Source of the DNA: a virus
Length of the DNA stretch: 31,625 nt
Strand: one strand, 5' to 3'
Virus record (IMG/VR): IMGVR_UViG_3300031857_000868
Coordinates: 1-31,625 of that record
Part shown: piece after piece, positions 23,838-30,108 of the stretch
How the letters are laid out: the number at the start of each line of letters is the position of its first letter
Position numbering within the stretch: the stretch's first letter is position 1
Notes under the pieces: model-generated
The model's database searches: none
What the model was told of the DNA's origin: nothing
The model's input: the letters and a program-made list of their open reading frames with translations, nothing else
Made by a program: the position numbers and the translations under genes

Positions 23838-23912
23838 GCGGGTATAACTCAGGGGTAGAGTGTCAGCCTTCCAAGCTGTTCGTCGCAGGTTCGAATCCTG
23901 TTGCCCGCTCCA
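23838..23912 (+). tRNA. tRNA-Gly (TCC)
   Basis: Acceptor GCGGGTA/TGCCCGC with encoded CCA. Anticodon loop CTTCCAA reads GGA. It begins nine bases after the speD stop, so both probably share a transcript. Confidence 0.95.
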
Positions 23913-23938
23913 ACTTTCGCGACTGGCTAGAAATAGCT

Positions 23939-24016
23939 GTGGCGTTGGTCATCTGTAACTGGATGGCTTTGATAGCAGGAATAAGCCTGCTCGTTTGGTA
24001 TGGTGTTTTCAACTAA
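23939..24016 (+). CDS. Possible very small membrane protein (25 aa)
   Basis: From GTG 23939 the frame is one hydrophobic helix (MALIAGISLLVWYGVF). The same frame is open upstream only because it passes through tRNA-Gly. No Shine-Dalgarno is visible, so this may be noise. Confidence 0.25.
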   Translation: MALVICNWMALIAGISLLVWYGVFN

Positions 24017-24025
24017 GGAGTAATT

Positions 24026-24559
24026 ATGAAGAAGACAATCGTTGCGTTCGCTCTCGCACTCGGCACAGTTTCTGCTGCTGCTACAGATGCACCGAGCGTT
24101 CCTTCTCGTTCAACCCCGACTGCACCTGTTGCTAAGTCTGTCGCATCGCCTAACTTCTGGGTTGGCGTTAATGCTGGTGGTCTCGTCAACAACGGTCTCA
24201 ATGACATCCAAGATGCACCTTGGACCGTAGGTCTTGTTGGTGGATACAATTTCTTTAAGCTGGGCCCAATTCGTCTCGGCGCTGAAGGAACGTATGACTA
24301 CAAGAAGGGCGACGCGCAAGACGTAGTTGGTAATGTCATCGGTTCTTTCGCGTTTGGTTCAATCGCACCATACGGCCTTGCTGGCGTTGGTTATCGTTGG
24401 GCCGACGTAAAGAATGAAAAGATCTGGAATGTTGGTGGCGGTGTGAAGTATTCATTCGCTCGCAACTTTGAGATCGACGGACGTTATCGTCGCGTAGAAA
24501 ACTTTGATCGTGTGTGGCACGATGATCGTGTTACTCTTGGTGTGAACTTTAAGTTCTAA
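24026..24559 (+). CDS. Outer-membrane beta-barrel protein
   Basis: AAGGAG seven bases before ATG. A signal peptide (MKKTIVAFALALGTVSAAA) is followed by a Pro/Ser/Thr linker and about eight amphipathic beta strands (VGVNAGGLV, WTVGLVGGYNFF, IRLGAEGTYDY, APYGLAGVGYRW, WNVGGGVKYSF, FEIDGRYRRV, RVTLGVNFKF). The last residue is Phe, the usual signal for outer-membrane insertion. Opacity/OmpA-like size. Phages use such proteins to mask receptors or alter the envelope (for example Lom of lambda); that role here is inference. It is followed by two hairpins, the second a terminator. Confidence 0.85.
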   Translation: MKKTIVAFALALGTVSAAATDAPSVPSRSTPTAPVAKSVASPNFWVGVNAGGLVNNGLNDIQDAPWTVGLVGGYNFFKLGPIRLGAEGTYDYKKGDAQDVVGNVIGSFAFGSIAPYGLAGVGYRWADVKNEKIWNVGGGVKYSFARNFEIDGRYRRVENFDRVWHDDRVTLGVNFKF

Positions 24560-24561
24560 TG

Positions 24562-24593
24562 ATTAGAGCAGCATACATAATCGCTGCTCTAAT
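24562..24593 (+). other. 11-bp inverted repeat after the beta-barrel gene
   Basis: ATTAGAGCAGC (24562-24572) pairs perfectly with GCTGCTCTAAT (24583-24593), loop 10 nt, three bases after the beta-barrel stop. Only a weak TTT follows. It may stabilise the mRNA or terminate some transcripts. Confidence 0.6.
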
Positions 24594-24600
24594 GTTTCTA

Positions 24601-24646
24601 ACGACTGGACTGTTGCTCTGGTGGGCGTATGGTCCAGTCGTTTTTC
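24601..24646 (+). terminator. Rho-independent terminator
   Basis: ACGACTGGAC (24601-24610) pairs perfectly with GTCCAGTCGT (24632-24641), with a 21-nt loop, and runs into TTTTTC. It separates the beta-barrel gene from tRNA-Leu and the PP-loop gene. Confidence 0.8.
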
Positions 24647-24679
24647 TTTCCTATATAACGTTGTCTTTCATGTGCTGAC

Positions 24680-24756
24680 GCCCGTATAGCCCAACAGGCA
24701 GAGGCAAGAGACTTAAAATCTCTAGAGTGTCGGTTCGAATCCGACTGCGGGTACCA
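24680..24756 (+). tRNA. tRNA-Leu (TAA), short variable loop
   Basis: Acceptor GCCCGTA/TGCGGGT with a G-T first pair, D-loop with GG, anticodon loop CTTAAAA reads UUA, T-loop TTCGAAT, encoded CCA. The variable region is only 5 nt (24724-24728), unlike normal class II Leu tRNAs. Its last A is the A of the next gene's ATG. Confidence 0.9.
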
Positions 24757-25874
24757 TGATCACTTTTAGTCCTGATAAGTTTGGATATTATCAAGTAGGA
24801 AACAAAACCACATACAGCAAGCTAGAAGCTGCTGAGTGGGCAGGATTAAACAGTCAAGAAGTCGTTTGGCGTTTCAACGACGAAATCTATTCTTCCTTAA
24901 ATTGGAAACAAGAACCAGATACATCTTTGTGGGAGATGTATAAGGATCGTGCGCGACAGATACGCGCAGCATACGATTATGTCGTCCTTTGGTATTCTGG
25001 AGGAAGCGATAGTCATAATATGCTCTGTGCGTGGATTGAAGCGGGATTGAAGATCGACGAAATCGCTACGACGTGGAACTATGAAGCTACAGGCGATTGG
25101 CAAAATCATTATAATGCAGAGATAACGAACGTTGTTATGCCAGACGTGAAAACTCTACAGGATAAGGGTATAGAGTTTAAGTTTCGACCAATCGACATAT
25201 CACAGTATTGCGTAGATCTGTTTGATGTATGGGGAAATGAATTCGAATACAATGTCAACTGTCACTTCAGTCCCAACAATCCAGCTCGCAGTATCTTTCG
25301 TGAAAAGATTGAAGACTACAAGAATCTGATCGCTGAAGGAAAGAAGCTGTGTTTCGTTTGGGGTAAAGAAAAACCTATGCTGGGTTACGATCACGACTTC
25401 AAACGACATTACGTTCACTTCGCTGATAACGCGGATAACTGCGTTGGTCCATATGTTCAGAAGAACTATTGGCGCGGATGGTATGATGAGTTTTTCTATT
25501 GGACTCCAGACTATCCATTGATTCCAATCAAGCAAGCTCATGTCATTAAAAATTTCATAGAAACAACAAACGATCAAAGATATTTTTCTTCAGGTAAGTT
25601 TACTGTTAACGGATACTCCCCCAAGTTCGATGCGTATCTTCCAGAAAGATTTGTGAAGTTGCTTCTCTATCCTAAATGGAACGACAAGATTTTTTGTAAT
25701 GGCAAAACTTCTTCGTTCACATATTCTATGCGCGATGATTGGTTCTTCAAGAGTAATCTCGATCTGACCAGAAAGTTCATAAGCATAACCAATTCATACT
25801 TCAATCGAATTGATCCAGAAGATAAGACGAGAAAGTTCATTCGTCCGTATCAAAGTAAAAGGTATTATCTATGA
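24756..25874 (+). CDS. PP-loop ATP pyrophosphatase
   Basis: 372 residues with WYSGGSDSHNML at 79-90; SGGSDS at 81-86 is the N-type ATP pyrophosphatase P-loop, as in TilS, TtcA, QueC, asparagine synthetase and PAPS reductase. These enzymes adenylate a substrate and often act on tRNA or make sulfur or nitrogen derivatives. Beyond the loop there is no diagnostic zinc or FeS cysteine set that would pick one family. The start codon overlaps the 3' A of tRNA-Leu and the end overlaps the DUF2061 gene. A tRNA-linked role is suggested by position only. Confidence 0.75.
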   Translation: MITFSPDKFGYYQVGNKTTYSKLEAAEWAGLNSQEVVWRFNDEIYSSLNWKQEPDTSLWEMYKDRARQIRAAYDYVVLWYSGGSDSHNMLCAWIEAGLKIDEIATTWNYEATGDWQNHYNAEITNVVMPDVKTLQDKGIEFKFRPIDISQYCVDLFDVWGNEFEYNVNCHFSPNNPARSIFREKIEDYKNLIAEGKKLCFVWGKEKPMLGYDHDFKRHYVHFADNADNCVGPYVQKNYWRGWYDEFFYWTPDYPLIPIKQAHVIKNFIETTNDQRYFSSGKFTVNGYSPKFDAYLPERFVKLLLYPKWNDKIFCNGKTSSFTYSMRDDWFFKSNLDLTRKFISITNSYFNRIDPEDKTRKFIRPYQSKRYYL

Positions 25875-26314
25875 ACTATAATGAAAGTTACATTCGATCT
25901 ACGGTTAAGACGCTAACTGTTCGTGTGTGTTTTACACTAAGTCACATTCTTAATGGATTCATAGTCACAGGTTCGTGGATGACTGGCGTTACCATAGCCA
26001 GCGTAGCCGTGTTGGTCAATATGATACTGTTCTGGTGTCATGAGCGCGGATGGAACTGGGTTCAGTGGAATCGTAATCCGAAAGATGGACTATTCTTCGT
26101 CGATGGACATCCACGCACAATCAGCAAGTCCGTTACATGGCGAGTCATCATCACTGCAAACAATTTCTTGATTCCTTATTTAACAACTGGATCGTGGAAA
26201 ACTGCGCTCGCGTTTCTGACGATAGCAACTTTTCTCAATGTTGTTGTGTATTATACTCATGAAAGAGTTTGGAACAGAATTCGTTGGGGGAAGAAGATCG
26301 TAACGGAACCGTAA
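25871..26314 (+). CDS. Tandem DUF2061 membrane protein
   Basis: 147 residues made of two DUF2061 units in a row, each with a KT/VTWR-type start, a TGSW turn, and a hydrophobic segment ending in HER.W (HERGWNWVQW and HERVWNRIRWG). Four membrane segments expected. DUF2061 is of unknown function and usually single, so the duplication is notable. ATGA overlap with the PP-loop gene makes a two-gene unit. Confidence 0.8.
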   Translation: MNYNESYIRSTVKTLTVRVCFTLSHILNGFIVTGSWMTGVTIASVAVLVNMILFWCHERGWNWVQWNRNPKDGLFFVDGHPRTISKSVTWRVIITANNFLIPYLTTGSWKTALAFLTIATFLNVVVYYTHERVWNRIRWGKKIVTEP

Positions 26315-26355
26315 CGATTACTTTTTTGTAACGAAAATTGATACGAAAAAGGACC

Positions 26356-26384
26356 TTGACAATTAACCCCTAGTCGTATAGAAT
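26356..26384 (+). promoter_or_regulatory. Early promoter with TTGACA and 17-bp spacer
   Basis: TTGACA (26356-26361), 17-bp spacer, TAGAAT (26379-26384). Predicted start near 26391, giving a 69-nt leader before ATG 26460. An AATTGATAC-A/T-rich block sits just upstream at 26336, as it does before the next promoter. Confidence 0.75.
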
Positions 26385-26408
26385 CAATATAAGGGTCGCG
26401 TCCCGCCA

Positions 26409-26453
26409 CCCCCCTATAGCTAAAACTTAGCTATAAAAACCGTTTATAAGGGG
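26409..26453 (+). promoter_or_regulatory. 5'-leader hairpin able to hide the ribosome binding site
   Basis: TATAGCTAA (26415-26423) pairs perfectly with TTAGCTATA (26427-26435), with a 3-nt loop. A run of six C just upstream (26409-26414) can pair with GGGG of the AAGGGG Shine-Dalgarno (26448-26453) and with the TATA of TATAAGGGG, so the SD could be masked. Confidence 0.5.
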
Positions 26454-26459
26454 TTCCTA

Positions 26460-26609
26460 ATGGATTTACCGTCGATTTACCGTGATTTCCAAGCTCTGGA
26501 AACCGTAACAGAAAAAGTTACGTTCCTTAAGTCCTTGGAAACGCTTAACCTTCCCTACGATATCAATTACGAAAAGCTCATTTCCGCTTGGGAACGTAAC
26601 GTAAATTGA
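26460..26609 (+). CDS. Small early protein (49 aa)
   Basis: ATG 26460 has AAGGGG seven bases upstream and its own promoter. The 49 residues (MDLPSIYRDFQALETVTEK... NVN) are soluble, mixed charge, mostly helical. No known family. Typical of the small host-takeover proteins encoded early in large phages. Confidence 0.6.
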   Translation: MDLPSIYRDFQALETVTEKVTFLKSLETLNLPYDINYEKLISAWERNVN

Positions 26610-26634
26610 TACAAAAAAGTTGGGGTGGGGGCCA

Positions 26635-26663
26635 TTGACAATCCACCCCCGCCCTGATAGAAT
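26635..26663 (+). promoter_or_regulatory. Early promoter with TTGACA and 17-bp spacer
   Basis: TTGACA (26635-26640), 17-bp C-rich spacer, TAGAAT (26658-26663). Start near 26670, upstream of the 34-aa gene. Confidence 0.75.
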
Positions 26664-26697
26664 GATACATGTAAGGTCGATTCAAGGAGTTTTGCGT

Positions 26698-26802
26698 ATG
26701 TCCACCACCGATATTGCTATTGTGCTCGCACCCCTCTCAGTGCTGTTCACGCTCATGCTGGTCGGTTTCAGCGTTCGTCATTACCTTGACAATCGCCCTT
26801 GA
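26698..26802 (+). CDS. 34-aa single-span membrane peptide
   Basis: ATG 26698 has AAGGAG seven bases upstream and its own promoter. Residues 6-26 form one membrane helix (IAIVLAPLSVLFTLMLVGFSV) whose core is APLSVLFTLMLVG, ending RHYLDNRP. Size and topology match small phage inhibitor or signalling peptides. The -35 of the next promoter overlaps its stop codon. Confidence 0.6.
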   Translation: MSTTDIAIVLAPLSVLFTLMLVGFSVRHYLDNRP

Positions 26803-26827
26803 CAATCCCCGTAGCATCGGCTACAAT
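26799..26827 (+). promoter_or_regulatory. Early promoter with TTGACA and 17-bp spacer
   Basis: TTGACA (26799-26804), 17-bp spacer, TACAAT (26822-26827). A second TTGACAAT 13 bases upstream (26786) lacks a -10. Start near 26834, 22 bases before ATG 26856. Confidence 0.75.
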
Positions 26828-26855
26828 CAATAATGTAACTTGTGGAGACCTGTAT

Positions 26856-27464
26856 ATGGCTATAAAACTTAACCCCACCAAAGCTAATATCGTTATCAAC
26901 CTGTTGAAGTCTAACTCCAACCGCTTTACCACGAGTCAGCTCCTTACCGCCGCTGGTAATGAGCGTCGTGCTCGCTCCGCTCTCAGTCATGCTCGCATGG
27001 CTGGGGTGACTCTCGAAGCGATCCGCGATAGTGGTCGTGCAGTTACCGCGTATGTTCTCAACGGTTCGGTTCCTGCGATCGCTCCCGCTGCTTCGCGCGC
27101 GAAAGCTGCTAAGGCTAAGTCGCCGAAGGCAGCTGCTAAGGCTAAGACCGTCGATCATTCCGCTTCGAACAAGTTGATCGCTAAGGCGCTTGCGACTGGC
27201 AAGATCAAGACTGCGAAAGTTGTTTCGGTCGACGACTCTGCGGTTCGTGCGAAGAATCTCGAAACGATCAAAGCTGTTCACGCGAAAACCAAGCAGAAGG
27301 TTGCTAAGCATCCGATCACTGGTCGCGATCTGACCGACGATCAAGCGGATGTGCTCGAAGAGTTCCGCGCTCTCGAGCTTGCTTATGAAACGGAAGAGCA
27401 GGAGCGCAACGCAGCTCGCGCTGCCGTTCGTGAGAATCTGCCCAAAGAAGTCTACGCTGAGTAA
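26856..27464 (+). CDS. Early DNA-binding-like protein with H1-like linker (202 aa)
   Basis: ATG 26856 follows GGAG at a good distance; longer in-frame starts overlap the promoter. The first 70 residues resemble a small winged-helix domain (KANIVINLLKSNSNRFTTSQLL then ARSALSHARMAG). A Lys/Ala/Pro-rich linker (AKAAKAKSPKAAAKAK) follows, as in histone H1-like proteins, then an acidic helical C-terminus. A regulator or DNA-architecture protein acting early is likely; no family is certain. Confidence 0.6.
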   Translation: MAIKLNPTKANIVINLLKSNSNRFTTSQLLTAAGNERRARSALSHARMAGVTLEAIRDSGRAVTAYVLNGSVPAIAPAASRAKAAKAKSPKAAAKAKTVDHSASNKLIAKALATGKIKTAKVVSVDDSAVRAKNLETIKAVHAKTKQKVAKHPITGRDLTDDQADVLEEFRALELAYETEEQERNAARAAVRENLPKEVYAE

Positions 27465-27480
27465 CAGCTTGATTTAACAG

Positions 27481-27520
27481 TACCACGGGCCTTGACAATC
27501 ACGTCTGCCCGTGGTATCAT
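27481..27520 (+). promoter_or_regulatory. Early promoter overlapped by a 10-bp operator-like dyad
   Basis: TTGACA (27492-27497), 17-bp spacer, TATCAT (27515-27520). TACCACGGGC (27481-27490) and GCCCGTGGTA (27507-27516) form a perfect 10-bp inverted repeat centred on the -35 to spacer region, reaching into the -10. No U-run follows, so a repressor operator is more likely than a terminator. Confidence 0.65.
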
Positions 27521-27545
27521 TAAGTCAAGATGAATGGAGATTGTG

Positions 27546-28187
27546 ATGATTAAGTTGTCCAAGGCTTCTAAAATGCCTGCCAAGTCGTGGTCGCTGCAAG
27601 CTCGCAAGACCTGTCCAGGTTCGATTGATCCGACGACTAAGCAGCCCGTTGCTGTTTGCGCTGGATGCTATGCCGCTGAAGGTTTCTATATGATGCCCGA
27701 CGCGATCAAGGTCCGCGAGCACAATCGCGAAGACTGGAAGCGAGCTGAGTGGGTCGACGATATGGTTCACGAGTTGCGTCGTCAGAAGTTCTTCCGCTGG
27801 TTCGACTCGGGTGACGTATATCATCCCGCTCTGGCTTTCAAGATTTTCCTTGTTATGCAAAAGACTCCGCATGTCAAGCACTGGCTGCCTACTAAGTCAT
27901 ACAAGGTTGAGCGCATCCGTCCGATTCTTGAACGTATGAAGGCGCTCGAGAACGTTGCTGTTCGCTACTCGTCCGACTCTATGGTCGGTGAGTTCGACGC
28001 GGATCACGGCTCGACGGTTATTCCTTTCGCTGATAGCGAAACGAGCGCGAGCAAGGTGTGTGATGCGTATGAGCGCTCTGGCAAATGTGGCGACTGCCGC
28101 GCTTGCTGGAACAAGGAAGTTTCCGTCGTTGCGTATCCCGCGCACGGCCGCCGTATGGGTAAGATCGTAAAGGAACTCGCTGCATGA
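27546..28187 (+). CDS. GP88-family protein
   Basis: ATG 27546 lies five bases after GGAGA and is chosen over 27534. The 213 residues carry the GP88 pattern found in actinobacterial and other phages: SWSLQARKTCPGS, VCAGCYAAEGFY, RWFDSGDVYHP and a C-terminal KCGDCRACW set of cysteines. The Cys pattern (TCPG, CxxC, then CxxCxxC) suggests metal or iron-sulfur binding. Function unknown in the family. Its promoter carries a palindromic operator, so it is likely tightly regulated. Confidence 0.75.
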   Translation: MIKLSKASKMPAKSWSLQARKTCPGSIDPTTKQPVAVCAGCYAAEGFYMMPDAIKVREHNREDWKRAEWVDDMVHELRRQKFFRWFDSGDVYHPALAFKIFLVMQKTPHVKHWLPTKSYKVERIRPILERMKALENVAVRYSSDSMVGEFDADHGSTVIPFADSETSASKVCDAYERSGKCGDCRACWNKEVSVVAYPAHGRRMGKIVKELAA

Positions 28188-28396
28188 AATATATCGCAAA
28201 GCCATATCTGAACAGAAACACTGGTATGAAAGAGTTCGACGATATCAAGTTGGCTGTGAAGTATCTGGAAGACTTCACTGGCTATAAGATGGAGTTCGTT
28301 AAGGATCGTAAGACTAAGGAGAAAACCTATGACTGGGAACTCTGCGGAAAACTCATCCGCGTCAAGACGGAATCCGATGGCGCGCGAAGTTCGTAG
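28184..28396 (+). CDS. Small protein (70 aa)
   Basis: ATGA overlap with the GP88-like gene. Lys/Asp-rich, soluble, no motif; KLAVKYLEDFTGYKMEFVKDRKTKEK looks like a single helix and turn. Function unknown. Confidence 0.5.
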   Translation: MKYIAKPYLNRNTGMKEFDDIKLAVKYLEDFTGYKMEFVKDRKTKEKTYDWELCGKLIRVKTESDGARSS

Positions 28397-28481
28397 CCTA
28401 AAGTATCGCGCTCGTGTAGTTCGTTCGAAGAAAGCATACAAACGCATCTCCGTCAATAGAAAGGAACTATCACATGACTAA
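28377..28481 (+). CDS. Possible basic microprotein (34 aa)
   Basis: ATG 28377 lies in another frame at the end of the preceding gene and its stop is inside the HNH start region. The product is strongly basic (LKYRARVVRSKKAYKRISVNRK). ACGGA upstream could serve as a weak Shine-Dalgarno. Only length and charge support it. Confidence 0.35.
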   Translation: MAREVRSLKYRARVVRSKKAYKRISVNRKELSHD

Positions 28482-29046
28482 AGATGAGAAACGTCAATAT
28501 GCCCGCGAATACTACAAGAAAAACAAGAGCAGAATACTAGAAAAAGCTCGGCTTTGGAGAGAATGTAATCCAGAGCGCGCACGGGAAAACGCAAGAGCTT
28601 GGGCGCGAAAGAATCCTGATAAAGTAAAAGAAAATGCTCGAATCTGGAGAGAAAACAACTCAGAGTATCTTAAGGAACGTTCTAAAGAATATCACAGCAA
28701 ACTGAAAACTGATCGCTCTAGGATGGCACAAGCTCTCTACTATAAAACCAAGAGCGCAACGAAAAGATTAACGCGAACGTTAGAAAACAATCTCACGATT
28801 GAATATATACAGTCGCTCCTAGAAAAACAGAACTATCGTTGTGCTCTGAGTGGCATTGAACTTGATCATAAAGCTGGCACAAATGGTTTGCGAGTTGCTT
28901 CTGTAGACAGGAAAAATTCTAAGCGTGGCTACGTCAAGGGAAATGTTCAAATAGTATTGAACTGCTTAAACAAGGCCAAAGGTGATGCGTCCAACATGGA
29001 GTTTCGTGAGCTCTTGTTGGAAATCAAAAAGACAAAGGTCGCGTAG
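28474..29046 (+). CDS. HNH homing-type endonuclease
   Basis: AAAGGAA precedes ATG. The N-terminal 65 residues repeat a NPERARENARAWARKNP-like unit about three times, a known DNA-binding preamble of phage HNH enzymes. The HNH core is RCALSGIELDH, ASVDRKNSKRGYVKGNVQI and LNCLNKAKGD, with His near 132 and Asn near 157. The gene ends inside tRNA-Arg, whose first bases encode its last codons. Typical of homing nucleases next to tRNA arrays. Confidence 0.85.
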   Translation: MTKDEKRQYAREYYKKNKSRILEKARLWRECNPERARENARAWARKNPDKVKENARIWRENNSEYLKERSKEYHSKLKTDRSRMAQALYYKTKSATKRLTRTLENNLTIEYIQSLLEKQNYRCALSGIELDHKAGTNGLRVASVDRKNSKRGYVKGNVQIVLNCLNKAKGDASNMEFRELLLEIKKTKVA

Positions 29047-29113
29047 CTCAGCAGGATAGAGCAACAGCCTTCTAAGCTGTGGGCCGAAGGTTCGAGTCCT
29101 TCCGCGATCGCCA
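29037..29113 (+). tRNA. tRNA-Arg (TCT)
   Basis: Acceptor GGTCGCG/CGCGATC with a G-T pair, discriminator G and CCA. Anticodon loop CTTCTAA reads AGA. The first ten bases overlap the end of the HNH gene. Confidence 0.93.
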
Positions 29114-29132
29114 CTTGACAATGGAGATGAAA

Positions 29133-29417
29133 GTGACTAAGATAGTGTATAATGCTTGTTGGGGTGGCTTTGGTCTTTCTAAGGCTGCGTGGGAACGATA
29201 CGTTGAACTTGGCGGAAAGGCTGAAAGCGAATATGATGTTTCGCGCACAGATCCTATTCTTGTGCAAGTCGTAGAAGAATTAGGCACGGATGCTGATGGA
29301 GAATATGCTGAATTAGCCATCGCTGATGTTCCTGCTGGGACTAAATACCGTATCGACGAATATGACGGATTTGAATCTGTCAGGACAATCGACGACTATG
29401 ATTGGAGCGTAGCATGA
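29133..29417 (+). CDS. Conserved-looking small phage protein (94 aa)
   Basis: GTG 29133 has GGAG six bases upstream; ATGs at 29121 and 29127 in the same frame lie before that site. The start TKIVYNACWGGFGLSKAAWERY is a frequent phage opening, followed by a LGTDADGEYAEL and a compact Asp-rich end (DDYDWSVA). Function unknown. ATGA overlap with the lipoprotein gene. Confidence 0.6.
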   Translation: MTKIVYNACWGGFGLSKAAWERYVELGGKAESEYDVSRTDPILVQVVEELGTDADGEYAELAIADVPAGTKYRIDEYDGFESVRTIDDYDWSVA

Positions 29418-29728
29418 AAAGAATTATCGTAGCCTCACTTATCGCGCTTGGTCTTGCTGGTTGCACACCGCGCGAACAGCAGCTCGTCGCTGCTGGTGCT
29501 GTAGGTGCGCTTGCTGGTGCAGTCGTAGCGAATGGCGTGTCCGAATCTTATGATCGCACACACTATCGTTCGCGCCCATATGATCCATACTATGCTCCGC
29601 CGCGCCCATACTACCATCCGCGACCCGCATACAATCCGTATGTGTATCATGCGCCTCGTCATCCACGTTGCTATATCGTGGATCGTCATACGCCGTATGG
29701 TATTCGTCGCGAGCGAATCTGTCGCTGA
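29414..29728 (+). CDS. Tyr/Pro/Arg-rich lipoprotein (104 aa)
   Basis: ATG 29414 is preferred over an in-frame TTG at 29402. Signal peptide with lipobox LAGC (Cys17), a Gly/Ala-rich hydrophobic segment (AAGAVGALAGAVVANGV), then a PYYAPPRPYYHPRPAYNPY stretch. It probably sits on the inner face of the outer membrane or in the periplasm. Superinfection immunity lipoproteins look like this, but the link is inference. The stop lies at the start of tRNA-Lys. Confidence 0.7.
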   Translation: MKRIIVASLIALGLAGCTPREQQLVAAGAVGALAGAVVANGVSESYDRTHYRSRPYDPYYAPPRPYYHPRPAYNPYVYHAPRHPRCYIVDRHTPYGIRRERICR

Positions 29729-29805
29729 GGACTCTTAGCTCAGTAGGTTAGAGCAGCGGTCTTTTAAACCGAAGGTCCTGGGTTCGAGTCCCAGAGAGTC
29801 CACCA
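29729..29805 (+). tRNA. tRNA-Lys (TTT)
   Basis: Acceptor GGACTCT/AGAGTCC, discriminator A, CCA. Anticodon loop CTTTTAA reads AAA. Confidence 0.95.
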
Positions 29806-29822
29806 ATTTGATAAAGAGCGAC

Positions 29823-30017
29823 ATGATGACTTCTTACAAGATCCGCGTTCATAATTTTCCTGGTATCAATGTCTGGATTAAAGCTTTAGATGAACAAACA
29901 GCTTTAATAGAGGCGAAGTTGAAAATTATATCTATTTGTAAGAAAGACAAGATTGAAATTCCTTCAGAATGGAATCTTGAAATAGTCGATACAATGCCTC
30001 CTGTAGCTCAAAGGTAG
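29823..30017 (+). CDS. Small protein (64 aa) running into tRNA-Ile
   Basis: ATG 29823 has AAAGAG upstream; a TTG at 29808 is less likely. Soluble alpha/beta, no family (MMTSYKIRVHNFPGINVWIK at the start). The last 21 bases lie in tRNA-Ile, so tRNA and protein sequences constrain each other. Possibly a host-takeover gene. Confidence 0.5.
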   Translation: MMTSYKIRVHNFPGINVWIKALDEQTALIEAKLKIISICKKDKIEIPSEWNLEIVDTMPPVAQR

Positions 30018-30070
30018 AGCAGGCGGTTGATAACCGTCAGACCGAGGATCGTTACCTCGCGGGAGGACCA
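29997..30070 (+). tRNA. tRNA-Ile (GAT) with odd T-loop
   Basis: Acceptor CCTCCTG/CGGGAGG, CCA encoded. Anticodon loop TTGATAA reads AUC. The T-loop is ATCGTTA instead of TTCRANY; positions 54 and 58 are A and T, so the usual T54-A58 pair is replaced by A54-T58. Confidence 0.85.
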
Positions 30071-30079
30071 ATAAAAATC

Positions 30080-30108
30080 TTGACAACCAAGAGTCAATGA
30101 AATATGAT
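30080..30108 (+). promoter_or_regulatory. Promoter of the main tRNA array
   Basis: TTGACA (30080-30085), 17-bp spacer, TATGAT (30103-30108). Predicted start near 30115, so it would transcribe hairpin S1 and every RNA from tRNA-Pro onward. Confidence 0.8.

Noticed and set aside
23811-23839. Promoter TTGACA before tRNA-Gly
   Set aside because: The -35 is perfect but the -10 at 17 bases is GATTGC; a shared transcript with speD explains the tRNA better.
1-29000. Long minus-strand open frames opposite late and metabolic genes
   Set aside because: All lie opposite well-supported + strand genes, lack ribosome binding sites and are rich in Ser/Cys/Arg, the usual shadow composition.
29115-29153. TTGACA with TATAAT after tRNA-Arg
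   Set aside because: The spacing is 27 bases, and at 17 bases the -10 is TAAGAT; the start would lie beyond the gene's start codon.
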